Source: Sphingomonas oligoaromativorans (GTDB taxonomy: Bacteria > Pseudomonadota > Alphaproteobacteria > Sphingomonadales > Sphingomonadaceae). From it: a DNA stretch of 64,000 nt. Shown here one piece after another: positions 27,829 through 36,126 of the stretch. Each line of letters starts with the position of its first letter. Position 1 is the stretch's first letter. The translations under genes and the position numbers were made by a program. The stretch is from assembly GCF_011762195.1 (NCBI RefSeq), contig NZ_JAASQK010000002.1:372001-436000 (forward strand), written 5' to 3'. The notes beneath the pieces were generated by a model. It was not told the DNA's origin. It worked only from the letters and a program-made list of their open reading frames with translations, and searched no databases.

Positions 27829-28356
27829 CTATCGCGATGTGCGGGTCGTCCGGGCGGGGCCGCGCTCGGACAGCCAGTCGAACGCCTTGGCCCCATATCC
27901 GGGCGGCGCCTTGTCCGCCACGCGCGCGGCGAGGCTCGCCAGCGTATGCGAGGCCATCACATCCCGGATGCGCGCCTCCGCCTCCAGCATCACCGCATGG
28001 ATCGAGCAGACGCCCCGCGTCGCCCAGTCCGGCGTATCGCCCTCGAACAGCGCGCACTGGCTGCGGATGTTGCGACATTCGAACAGCGGCTTCTGCCCGT
28101 CGATCGCCTCGACGATATCGAGCACGCTGATCGTCGCCGGCGCGCGGGCGAGCCGAAAGCCTCCGCGCACGCCCTCGGTTGCGGCGACGATGCCGGCCTT
28201 CTGGAGCTTGGTGAACAGCTTGGCCACGAAATCGGCCGGAACACCCTGCAACTCGGCCAGATCGCGCGCGCTGGCCAGCGGCTGCTCCTCGTCGCTATCC
28301 ACCAGGAACAGCAGGCAGTGCAGAGCATATTCGACGCCGGTCGTGATGTGCGTCAC
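27829..28356 (-). CDS. Rrf2-family transcriptional regulator with three conserved-type cysteines
   Basis: A 175-residue regulator. The N-terminal winged helix (YALHCLLFLVDSDEEQPLASARDLAELQGVPADFVAKLFTKLQ) is followed by VRGGFRLAR and a dimerisation helix. Cys94, Cys101 and Cys117 lie where IscR, NsrR and RirA carry Fe-S ligands, but the spacing (C-x6-C-x15-C) has a longer second gap than in NsrR/IscR. It may sense NO, iron or redox state through a cluster; that is inference. Start GTG 28356 has CGGAG 8 bases upstream. The frame is open far upstream through the antisense of the acyltransferase, which is not coding. It is convergent with the NDH-2-like gene. Confidence 0.88.
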   Translation of the reverse strand: MTHITTGVEYALHCLLFLVDSDEEQPLASARDLAELQGVPADFVAKLFTKLQKAGIVAATEGVRGGFRLARAPATISVLDIVEAIDGQKPLFECRNIRSQCALFEGDTPDWATRGVCSIHAVMLEAEARIRDVMASHTLASLAARVADKAPPGYGAKAFDWLSERGPARTTRTSR

Positions 28357-28421
28357 ACGATAACTCCGATTTAACTGGTCGCCGTTATACGATCCTGCCC
28401 GAAAAAGCAATCTCGTGGCGA

Positions 28422-29429
28422 TCAGGCCGCTCCGGCGACGGCTTCCCTGAGGCGACGGCGGCGCGCGGCGAAGTGCCGGATCATCGGCCGCTCGACCAGC
28501 GCATATCCCGCCAGCCCCACGGCCAGACCGGTCGCGACGTGCAGCGCTATGGCCGGCAGGACGGGCAGCCCCAGCATATGCGCCACCCGCGCCGAAACCG
28601 ATAGGCCCAGCGTATGCCAGAGATAGATCGAGTAGCTCGCATCCCCTAGTCCTTCGAGCAGGGGCCACCCGCCGATGCCGCCCGGCCGCCGCTCCCGCCC
28701 GAGCACGGCCGCGACGGCCAGCAGCGCGGGCAATCCGAACAGCGCGGGCTTGGGCCAGCCCGCCGGCAGCATCTGCGACACGGCGAAGCCCAGCACCGCC
28801 GCGAGCGCCAGCAGCGGCGCCAAAGCTGGCGACGGGCCGCCCTTCTCCCACAGCCAGCCCAGCCACAATCCGCCTAGAAATTCGAGGATGTGCGGATCGG
28901 TGTAGAAACGCATCGCCGTGCTTTCGGGCCGCAGCACGCCGTCGGCCAACGCCAGCCCCGCCAGCACCAGCGTCAGCAGGCCAAGCTGTCGCCCGCGTGG
29001 CACGAGCAGCACGAGCGCGAACAGGCCATAGAAGGCCACCTCGTAATTGAGCGTCCAGCCCGGCACGAGCAGCGGCCAGACCTGCCCGTTGCTGGGCGAA
29101 ATCCACGGCAGGAAGGCATAGGAGGCGAACACATGCCCGACGGTGAGCCGCACCGCCGGGAACAGCCCGGCCAGCGCGCCGGCCAGCATCACGCTCGTCG
29201 CGGCCCAATAACCCGGCAGGATGCGCTTGAGCCGATCGAGCAGGAAGGTGCCCGGCCGGCTCGTCTCGTCGGTGATGGCCCACATCAGGAAGCCGCTCAG
29301 CACGAAGAACAGGTCCACGCCCGCTTCGCCGAGCCCCATACGCACGCCGGCCCGATCCGCCGCGTGATACGCCAGAACGCCACAGGCGGCGATGCCGCGA
29401 ACATACTGAAGGCCAGAAAGCCGCCTCAT
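28422..29429 (-). CDS. Acyltransferase 3 family (OafA/ExoZ-like) membrane protein
   Basis: An integral membrane O-acyltransferase of 335 residues with about ten helices. The hallmarks are LQYVRGIAACGVLAYHAADR with the catalytic histidine in the first segment and AGVDLFFVLSGFLMW in the second. These enzymes transfer acetyl or succinyl groups to sugars. Location beside a pyruvyl transferase and flippase points to decoration of the exopolysaccharide, as ExoZ does for succinoglycan. It starts back to back with the pyruvyl transferase across about 300 bases. Confidence 0.88.
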   Translation of the reverse strand: MRRLSGLQYVRGIAACGVLAYHAADRAGVRMGLGEAGVDLFFVLSGFLMWAITDETSRPGTFLLDRLKRILPGYWAATSVMLAGALAGLFPAVRLTVGHVFASYAFLPWISPSNGQVWPLLVPGWTLNYEVAFYGLFALVLLVPRGRQLGLLTLVLAGLALADGVLRPESTAMRFYTDPHILEFLGGLWLGWLWEKGGPSPALAPLLALAAVLGFAVSQMLPAGWPKPALFGLPALLAVAAVLGRERRPGGIGGWPLLEGLGDASYSIYLWHTLGLSVSARVAHMLGLPVLPAIALHVATGLAVGLAGYALVERPMIRHFAARRRRLREAVAGAA

Positions 29430-29732
29430 GTCTCCACCGCTATGCCGATCCGGTGAAGCGTTCGAGAGCGTCGTCCAACGGTTCGTCCGCGAACCATCTC
29501 GGTTCGTCGTTTATTGCTGCATCGCGACAGTCCGGGAACCGGAACGCCGGCCGACCGTTACCGCGCCTCGTGGGGAAGTTAAGGATGCAAGCGCGTTTCC
29601 GGCACGACACGCCGCTTGCGGCCAGCCGCCGCCTTGCGTGGCCCGACATGCTGCGGTGCAGTCCGCAGGATGTCGGCGCCCGCCGGGCGGCGGCAGGGCT
29701 TCGCCACTTCCAGCCCGAACACAGGATCGCCC
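29430..29732. other. Divergent regulatory region in the exopolysaccharide locus
   Basis: A 303-base region without a convincing gene, although the pyruvyl transferase frame is open back to 29616. It holds GGTTCG-TCCG-CGAACC (a 6-bp hairpin, near 29480-29500), a perfect EcfG-type promoter match on the plus strand (29535-29559) and a hairpin CTGCGG-N6-CCGCAG just after 29650. Confidence 0.5.
29535..29559 (+). promoter_or_regulatory. Perfect EcfG-type (general stress sigma) promoter match
   Basis: GGAAC (29535-29539), exactly 16 bases, then CGTT (29556-29559). This matches the alphaproteobacterial EcfG consensus GGAAC-N16/17-CGTT at all nine fixed positions. It faces the pyruvyl transferase gene about 170 bases downstream. 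Confidence 0.6.
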
Positions 29733-30749
29733 GTGCAAATCGTCTATTACAAGGATGCCGTCGGCAATTTCGGCGACGACCTCAACGAACTCATGTGGCC
29801 GCGGCTGCTGCCCGAGGATGTGCGTTCCGCCCCCGACACGGTGATGGTCGGCATCGGCAGCCTGCTCGATCAGGCCCGCTTCCGCGACGTCGACACGGCG
29901 GGCAAGCGCGTGTTCGTGATGGGTTCGGGCGCCGCCTATGGCGCGCTGCCGGAGGGGCATGAACGCTGGAACTATCTCGCCGTGCGCGGGCCGCTCACCG
30001 CCGCGCTGGTCCGCCAGCCGCAGGCCGCCGTCACCGACAGCGCGGCGCTGCTCGCCCGCATCCCGGACGCGGTGAAATGGGCGCCGAAGCGGGATGCCAT
30101 CCTGTTCATGCCGCATCACCGCACGCTGGTGAACAGCCGCTGGAAGCAGGCGGCGAAGCAGGCCGGCATGGCCTTCGTCGATCCGCAATGGTCCACCGAG
30201 CGCATCCTCGCCTGCTACGGCCACGCCAAGCTGGTGGTCACCGAGGCGATGCACGGCGCGATCGTGGCGGATACGCTGCGCATCCCGTGGGTGCCGGTGA
30301 TGATCTCGCCGGAGGTCAGCATCTTCAAGTGGCGCGACTGGGCCTCGTCGCTCGGCCTGCCCTACAAGCCGGTGGCGCTGCCGCCGACGGCGCATCTCGA
30401 ATCCTTCCGCTATGATCGCATCACCCGGCTGACGCAGGCGAGCGGACGGAGTGTCGCCCATGCCGGCGGCGCCCAGATGACCGACAGCGAGCTGCTCGAC
30501 GACTTCGCCCGCCGCTATCGCGACGAGCCGAAGGTGATCGACTCGGTGCAGGCGCCGGGCGGCGTCAAGACGCTGCTCAAGGCGGCCATCTCCTCGTTCG
30601 ACGGGCCGAAGGTCGCGGCCGCCGCGCGCGCGCTCCAGAAGGCGGCGACGGGCGAGAGCTTCCTCAGCGGCGACGCGATCTTCAACGATCGGGTGAACCA
30701 GCTCGAGGCGGCGCGGGTGCGCCTGATCGAGATGGTGCGCGCGGGCTGA
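29733..30749 (+). CDS. Polysaccharide pyruvyl transferase family protein (ExoV-like)
   Basis: Adds pyruvate ketals to exopolysaccharide sugars using phosphoenolpyruvate, giving the polymer negative charge. Family features in order: IVYYKDAVGNFGDDLNELMWPRL, VMGSGAAYG, YLAVRGPLTAALV, DSAALLAR and the VVTEAMHGAIVADTLRIPWVPV motif. GTG 29733 gives a 338-residue protein beginning with the conserved VQIVYYKD; earlier in-frame starts (for instance ATG 29616) would add a low-complexity leader without family similarity. The C-terminal 60 residues form helices not seen in all members. Confidence 0.88.
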   Translation: MQIVYYKDAVGNFGDDLNELMWPRLLPEDVRSAPDTVMVGIGSLLDQARFRDVDTAGKRVFVMGSGAAYGALPEGHERWNYLAVRGPLTAALVRQPQAAVTDSAALLARIPDAVKWAPKRDAILFMPHHRTLVNSRWKQAAKQAGMAFVDPQWSTERILACYGHAKLVVTEAMHGAIVADTLRIPWVPVMISPEVSIFKWRDWASSLGLPYKPVALPPTAHLESFRYDRITRLTQASGRSVAHAGGAQMTDSELLDDFARRYRDEPKVIDSVQAPGGVKTLLKAAISSFDGPKVAAAARALQKAATGESFLSGDAIFNDRVNQLEAARVRLIEMVRAG

Positions 30750-30753
30750 ACCC

Positions 30754-32262
30754 TCAGGCCCGGCGGAAGCCCCGGGCCATACCGATCGCGCGGCGCATCT
30801 GCGCCCGCCCGCTGGGGAACAAGGCCAGCGCCGCGCCGAACAGCGCATAGGCGACCAGCACCGCCAGCACGAGACCGCCGAAGCTCGACCAGATCGCGGC
30901 GCCGGACAGCAGCCCCAGCACGCCGCCGCTCACCGCCGTCGCGACGATGAGCGGCAGGAGCAGGCGCAGCGCATCCGCCCGGCTCACCGGCCCGCTGCGC
31001 GTCACCGCCCACCACATCATCGGAATCTGCACGAGTCCGCTCGTCACGGCGGCCGACACGGCGACGCCCTTCGGCCCCCAGAAGATGCCGACCAGATAGC
31101 CGAGGATCACCACCGCCGAGCCGAGCCCGCCCCATTTGAGCTGCTCCTCGGCGCGGCCCTGGCTGACGAACAGCCACGACGCCGCCTGCCGGAGCTGGAG
31201 CGTCAGTGCGCAGACGCCGAGCCAGCCGAAGATCGGAGCCGATGCCGCCCAACGCTCGCCCAGCAGAACGACAATCACCGGCCTTGCGAAGACGATCGCG
31301 CACAGGATGCCCGGTGTGGTGAGCGCGAGGATGCCGCCCAGCATGGCGAGATAGGATTTGCGATATTCCGCCGCATCGTCCGCCAGCCGGGAAAGCAGCG
31401 GCACCGCCACGCGCGCGGCGGGCGCCGTCATCTGCCACAAGGGCTGGAACATCAGCTTGTAGGCGCGATCGTAGATGCCGAGCGGCCCCGCCCCGAAGCG
31501 GGCGCCGATCAGGATATTGTCGAGATTGGTGATGAGATAGCCGAGCAGGTTATAGCCCGTCACCGTCCCCCCGAAGCGCACCAGATGCAGCGCGTCCCGG
31601 TCGATCCCCGGCCGTGACGGCCGCCAGCCGGAGAAGCCCCACGCCATCAGCAGCGTCGCCGCGCCATTGGCGATCTGCATCGCCACCAGCGACCAGTAGC
31701 CCAGCCCCGAAAAGGCCGCCGACACGCCGACGATCACGCCGACCACCAGCGCCCCCACCTCGATCAGCGCGATCGCGCCGAAGCGCATCCGCCGGTTGAG
31801 GATCGCCAGATGCTGCGCGGCAAGGCTGGAAAGCAGCAGCGCGATCGCCATCGTCGCCATCACCGGCATCACGGCCGGCGTCTTGTAGAAGGCGGCGGCG
31901 AGAGGCGCTGCGAGCACCGCCGCTCCCGCCAGCCCGCAGCCGATCAGCACGTTCAACCAGAACAGGCTCGACAGCTCCCGCTGACTGATCCTCGGCCGCT
32001 GGATCGTCGCGGCGGAGAGGCCGAGATCGGTCAGCAGCAAGGCCGCCGTCACGATCGGGCCGACCATCGCCAGCAGACCGAAATCCCTCGGCAGCAGCAG
32101 CCGCGCCAAAGCGACCTGGCTGCCGAACTGGAGCACGAACTTCGCCCCCTGTCCGGCAAGCGTCATCGCCGCGCCCATCGCGGAGCGCTTCTTGAGCGCC
32201 TGCGCATCGCCTTCGGGGGAGAACATCGACGGCGCCTCCGGGGCGGCCACGGCGTCGCTCAT
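30754..32262 (-). CDS. Polysaccharide flippase (Wzx/ExoT-like, MOP superfamily)
   Basis: An inner-membrane exporter of 502 residues with about 14 helices that flips lipid-linked repeat units to the periplasm. The N-terminal region (ALKKRSAMGAAMTLAGQGAKFVLQFGSQVALARLLLPRDFGLLAM) is typical of the PST family, as is DNILIGARFGAGPLGIYDRAYKLMFQPL. ATG 32262 overlaps the stop of the upstream glycosyltransferase gene (ATGA). It works with the Wzy-type polymerase encoded at 34649-35938. Confidence 0.92.
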   Translation of the reverse strand: MSDAVAAPEAPSMFSPEGDAQALKKRSAMGAAMTLAGQGAKFVLQFGSQVALARLLLPRDFGLLAMVGPIVTAALLLTDLGLSAATIQRPRISQRELSSLFWLNVLIGCGLAGAAVLAAPLAAAFYKTPAVMPVMATMAIALLLSSLAAQHLAILNRRMRFGAIALIEVGALVVGVIVGVSAAFSGLGYWSLVAMQIANGAATLLMAWGFSGWRPSRPGIDRDALHLVRFGGTVTGYNLLGYLITNLDNILIGARFGAGPLGIYDRAYKLMFQPLWQMTAPAARVAVPLLSRLADDAAEYRKSYLAMLGGILALTTPGILCAIVFARPVIVVLLGERWAASAPIFGWLGVCALTLQLRQAASWLFVSQGRAEEQLKWGGLGSAVVILGYLVGIFWGPKGVAVSAAVTSGLVQIPMMWWAVTRSGPVSRADALRLLLPLIVATAVSGGVLGLLSGAAIWSSFGGLVLAVLVAYALFGAALALFPSGRAQMRRAIGMARGFRRA

Positions 32263-33242
32263 CGCGCGGCGCCCGCCGGCCCGCGATAGCCGCCTTGCAA
32301 CGCCTTGCGCAGCACGACCGGCAATTGCCGCGCGCCTTCCTGCACGACGAGCGGCACGCTGTCTGCCCCTCCGAAGAGGTATCCGAGCGCGGCGGCGGGC
32401 CGCTTCGCCTTCAGCTCGTCGGTGAAGCCGCGATAATAATAGCAGCGATCGACATTGCGCAGATGCCGCCGGATCAGCGTCGCGAAGGCGCGGTCGCCCC
32501 GATCCTTCGCCTCGGCGAGCAGCCGGCGCTGGCGCCTGCGGAGCCGATCGAGATCGCCCGTCGTCTGCACCTGCGTCAGCGAATCCGGGCGGACGAGATA
32601 GCGGTACATCGGCTCCGGGTGCAGCCACCACCGCGCCCCCGCCCGCAGGCAGTCCACATAGAGCGCGAAGTCCTCCGCGAAGCGGACCTTCTCATCGTAC
32701 CGGAGGCCATGGCTGGCGAGGAACGCACGCCGCATCAGGGGTTTCAGGAAGCCGTAATTGGTGCGCGGCGCATCCGGCGTGGAGATGTTGCGGGCGATGA
32801 ACTCGGGCAGGTCGATCGCGCGCGGGCAGACGAGGAAGCCCGGCGCCATCATCGGCACGGCGGTGCCGTCGCCGGCATCGACCAGCAGCATATTGTCGGC
32901 GACGAGATCGGCATGTTGCTCCTCCCCCAGCGCCACCAAAGTCGCGAGCCGGCCGGGCAGATAGGCGTCGTCCGCGTCGAGCAGCGCGATCCACTGGCCC
33001 TGCGCGGCGGCGATGCCGGCGTTGCGCGCCACGGATGGGCCACCATTTTGCGACAGCACGATCAGCGACACGCGCGGGTCGGCAGCAGCCATGTGGCGGA
33101 CCTTTTCGCGGGTATCGTCGGTCGACCGGTCATCCACCACGACGACTTCCAGCGAAACGCCCTCCTGTTGCGTTGCGGAAGCGATTGCCGCCTCGATATA
33201 CTGCCCCGCGTTGAAGGCGGGGATCACGACGCTGACCTGCAT
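32259..33242 (-). CDS. Glycosyltransferase family 2
   Basis: A cytoplasmic GT-A fold glycosyltransferase of 327 residues. It has VSVVIPAFNAGQYIEAAIASA, VVVVDDRSTDDT, NGGPSVARNAGIAAAQGQWIALLDADDAYLPGRL (with the metal-binding DAD) and the base-containing KVRFAEDFALYVDCL. It probably adds one sugar of the exopolysaccharide repeat. Translationally coupled to the flippase gene, and divergent from another GT2 gene across a short 54-base spacer. Confidence 0.92.
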   Translation of the reverse strand: MQVSVVIPAFNAGQYIEAAIASATQQEGVSLEVVVVDDRSTDDTREKVRHMAAADPRVSLIVLSQNGGPSVARNAGIAAAQGQWIALLDADDAYLPGRLATLVALGEEQHADLVADNMLLVDAGDGTAVPMMAPGFLVCPRAIDLPEFIARNISTPDAPRTNYGFLKPLMRRAFLASHGLRYDEKVRFAEDFALYVDCLRAGARWWLHPEPMYRYLVRPDSLTQVQTTGDLDRLRRRQRRLLAEAKDRGDRAFATLIRRHLRNVDRCYYYRGFTDELKAKRPAAALGYLFGGADSVPLVVQEGARQLPVVLRKALQGGYRGPAGAAR

Positions 33243-33296
33243 GACGGGGGCTGTTCCTCTGCTCGTTCCCGATGCAAACGCCTCGGAAGGAGAAAT

Positions 33297-34277
33297 ATGT
33301 CCGCGCCTGAGATTACGGTGATTATCCCTGCATACAACGTGGCGGACTTCATCCTGCCGTGCCTGCGGTCCGTCACGTCCCAGACGCACCGGAACTGGCG
33401 CTGCATCGTCGTCGACGACGGCTCGACCGACGGCACCGCGGCGCGTGTCGTGACCCTGAACGATCCGCGCATTACGCTGGTGCAGCAAAGGAATGCCGGC
33501 GTGTCGATGGCGCGCAATCATGGCCTGTCGCTGGCGACCGGCCGCTACACCATGTTCCTCGACGGCGACGACATCCTGAACCCCACCGCGCTCGCCCGTC
33601 TCGCCGACAGGCTGGACCAGCGGCCCGAGGCGGTGGCGGCGTTCGGCACCTTCCTCAAGATCCTGCCGAGCGGCGCGCCCTATCCGGGGCAGAAGCCGCT
33701 CGCCCAGCATCGCTATCCCGACGGCGACGTGCTGGAGCCTTTGCTGCGCGGCAATTTCTTCGCCAATGGCGGGCATGTGCTGGTCCGCACCGAGGTGGCG
33801 AAGGCGCTCGGCGGCTTCGACGCGGGCATCCGGCTGAGCGAGGATTGGGAATTCTGGTGCCGGCTCGCGGCGCGTGGCCCGTTCGCCTTCATCGGCAACG
33901 AACCGGAGGTCTTCTCGCTGCGCGTCCGGCCGGGAAGCTCCTCGGGCGGGCTCTCGGTCGACTGGGCGAATCACCAGCCCTGCCTTGAGGCCATCGCCGG
34001 CAACCGGGAGATTCGGGAGCGGTTCGACGCCCGCCAGTGGCGGCGACTCAACCGATCGATGCGCGCCAGCGGCATGTGGGAGGCCGGCCGCGTGAATTTC
34101 ACCATGCGCCGCTTCGGGGTGGCCCGGAAATTGATGTGGGGCGCGTTCGGCATGGAGCCCACGGCCAGGCGCGGCGCGATGCTGGCGGCGGCCGAAATCC
34201 AGCGCTGGACGGGCCGCGCCCTCCTCTCCCGCCTGCGCTATCGCGACAGCGACATCGAGGCCGACGCCTCCGCCTGA
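33297..34277 (+). CDS. Glycosyltransferase family 2
   Basis: A second GT2 enzyme, 326 residues, with ITVIIPAYNVADFILPCLRSV, VVDDGSTDGT, NAGVSMARNHGLSLATGRYTMFLDGDDIL and LSEDWEFWCRLAARGPF, which contains the probable catalytic acidic residues. A strong ribosome binding site, GGAAGGAG, precedes ATG 33297. The frame is open upstream through the antisense of the neighbouring GT2 gene; this is not coding. The acceptor and donor sugars are unknown. Confidence 0.92.
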   Translation: MSAPEITVIIPAYNVADFILPCLRSVTSQTHRNWRCIVVDDGSTDGTAARVVTLNDPRITLVQQRNAGVSMARNHGLSLATGRYTMFLDGDDILNPTALARLADRLDQRPEAVAAFGTFLKILPSGAPYPGQKPLAQHRYPDGDVLEPLLRGNFFANGGHVLVRTEVAKALGGFDAGIRLSEDWEFWCRLAARGPFAFIGNEPEVFSLRVRPGSSSGGLSVDWANHQPCLEAIAGNREIRERFDARQWRRLNRSMRASGMWEAGRVNFTMRRFGVARKLMWGAFGMEPTARRGAMLAAAEIQRWTGRALLSRLRYRDSDIEADASA

Positions 34278-34467
34278 CCCAAAGTCCGCTTGGGATCACC
34301 CGCCCCTCTGTGCCATGCTGGCGCAGGGGACGTCGGAACGCGCATCGTTATTTTTGACCTTTGTCTTAAACGCTCGGCAAGGTCGCCCGGTCTATGAGAG
34401 AAAATATTAACGAGCGGAGAGGCAGGGGGTGATCGAAGATCCACCGATCCTGAAGGGCGATGAGCCA

Positions 34468-34668
34468 ATGAAATCCGACGGCCTCGTCCGTTCCGGCGAC
34501 GTGATCCCCAATTCTCAGCCGCACGATGCCGCCCGGCAGGAGTCGATCGATCCGGTCGCGCCCGCCAATGTCCGCCCGCTCGGCGGGCGACGCATCTCCT
34601 TCGCCGCCTGGGGCCTGGCGGCCGTCGCGGGCATCGCGATCTGGACGCTCATCTTTCGGCTGATCTGA
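34468..34668 (+). CDS. Small membrane protein (about 66 aa)
   Basis: A short frame that ends in a single membrane helix (ISFAAWGLAAVAGIAIWTLIFRLI) after a hydrophilic, disordered N-terminus. The start may be ATG 34468 or GTG 34429 (79 residues, preceded by AGGGGG). Its 3' end overlaps the end of the convergent polymerase gene by 20 bases. No family was recognised. The AT-rich upstream region (34340-34420) could carry a promoter. Confidence 0.5.
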   Translation: MKSDGLVRSGDVIPNSQPHDAARQESIDPVAPANVRPLGGRRISFAAWGLAAVAGIAIWTLIFRLI

Positions 34669-35938
34669 TCCGCTCCTCCGGCAGGCCGGACCAGATGCAC
34701 AGCAGCATCAGCAGCACCAGGATAGGCGTGAACAGCAGATAGCCGCCGCCCACCACGAAGGTGGTGAACGCCAGCACCGACAGGATCGCATAGTCCCGCC
34801 GCCACAGCGTGCCGAGGAACATGACGATGAACGCGCCGATCCCGATCAGGCCATAATCCATCACCAGCTTGGCGATGGAATTGCCCGTCCCCTCGACATG
34901 ATAGAGATAGCGCTCGGTCGCGCCCGGCCCCCAGCCGATCAGGATGCGCCCCTCCTGCATCAGGTCCGAGATCGGCAGGAACGGGCCGATGAAGCGCGCA
35001 TAGCCGCTCGATCCCGAATAGTTCAGCTCGTTCACCCGGCTGGTCAGCGATCCCACCTGCTCGGGGAAGGCCACACTCGCCACCGCGAGGCCCAGCGCGC
35101 CCGCGATCAGCAACCCCGCCACGCGCCCGAAATTCTTCGCCGACAGGCAGGCGTAGAAAGGCACCGCCAGCGCCAGCGTCAACGCGCCGGTCCCTGAAAA
35201 GGAGAGCAGATAGGCGAGCAGGTAGAGCGGCAGATATTTCGCCCGCCCGAGGATGAAATAATCGAGCACGATGGCGATCGCGAGCGTCTGCGAGAACACG
35301 CTCGGCTCGATCAGGAAGAAGCCGTTGGAGCGCAGGATCGACGAGCCGTAATGCAGCGTCGGGTTGAAGTTGAACTGGGACTCGATCAGCACCGGACGCA
35401 GCGGCGGCACGGTGAGCATGAAGGAGAAGATCCGCACGCCGCCGAACTGGATCACCCACTGGATGATGCCGAGCACCGCGCAAAGCCGCGTGTAGAACAG
35501 GAAGACCGGGAAGATCACCGCCCGATCGAAGCGGCTCCCCGGCCCCAGCACGGTGAAGCCATAGGTCAGCAGGATCGCGAGCAGCGAGGTGAGGCTCGTC
35601 CCGAAGCGCGCGTCCGGCGCCAGCAACGCATACAGCGTCGCGATCAGCGTCCAGCCGGCGAACATCATATAGAGCGCCGCCCCGCGCTCGCGCACGGTGG
35701 CGATGCCGGTGGCCACCGCCCAGCCGAGCAGCAGCCCGAAGGCCGGCAGGCTGAAGAACAGTGCGCTCCCGCCGAACATATGCCCGAAACGCTGGAAGAT
35801 CATGCAGATGATGAAGCCCGCATGGGCGAAGATCAGGCTGCGGCGGGTGTCGAACGCCTCCGCCGCCGGAATGCGGACGGGGGATGCCATCAGGTCCGTC
35901 CAGTTGCCGCGCCGGATGGTGGGTTGCAGTGCCGTCAT
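34649..35938 (-). CDS. Exopolysaccharide polymerase (Wzy/ExoQ-like)
   Basis: An inner-membrane protein of 429 residues with about 11-12 helices and a large periplasmic loop (roughly residues 290-340, with FPEQVGSLTSRVNELNYSGSSGYARF), which is the layout of O-antigen polymerase/ligase proteins. The motif GWGPGATERYLY resembles the short GxGxG segment near the end of that loop. It should link repeat units on the periplasmic side using flipped lipid-linked oligosaccharide. Sequence identity within this family is low, so the call rests on topology and context. Confidence 0.8.
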   Translation of the reverse strand: MTALQPTIRRGNWTDLMASPVRIPAAEAFDTRRSLIFAHAGFIICMIFQRFGHMFGGSALFFSLPAFGLLLGWAVATGIATVRERGAALYMMFAGWTLIATLYALLAPDARFGTSLTSLLAILLTYGFTVLGPGSRFDRAVIFPVFLFYTRLCAVLGIIQWVIQFGGVRIFSFMLTVPPLRPVLIESQFNFNPTLHYGSSILRSNGFFLIEPSVFSQTLAIAIVLDYFILGRAKYLPLYLLAYLLSFSGTGALTLALAVPFYACLSAKNFGRVAGLLIAGALGLAVASVAFPEQVGSLTSRVNELNYSGSSGYARFIGPFLPISDLMQEGRILIGWGPGATERYLYHVEGTGNSIAKLVMDYGLIGIGAFIVMFLGTLWRRDYAILSVLAFTTFVVGGGYLLFTPILVLLMLLCIWSGLPEERIRSAER

Positions 35939-36126
35939 CGGCCGGCCTTCCCTCGCCCCATCCCGGCTTCGGGGCGGATGACGGAATGTCCGCTCATCCG
36001 CGGAAAGGCACGGTTCATCCTTCCGCCTGCGGCTCCAGGCCCCCTGGCGAGGCGAGCCGATCGCAGGCCCTGCATCCCGGCCGCACTGCGCGCGTTACGT
36101 CGCGGGCCACCCAACAGGAAGAACCC

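Noticed and set aside
34328-34345. Another EcfG-type site (GGAAC ... CGTT) upstream of the small membrane protein
   Set aside because: The spacing is only 6 bases instead of 16-17.
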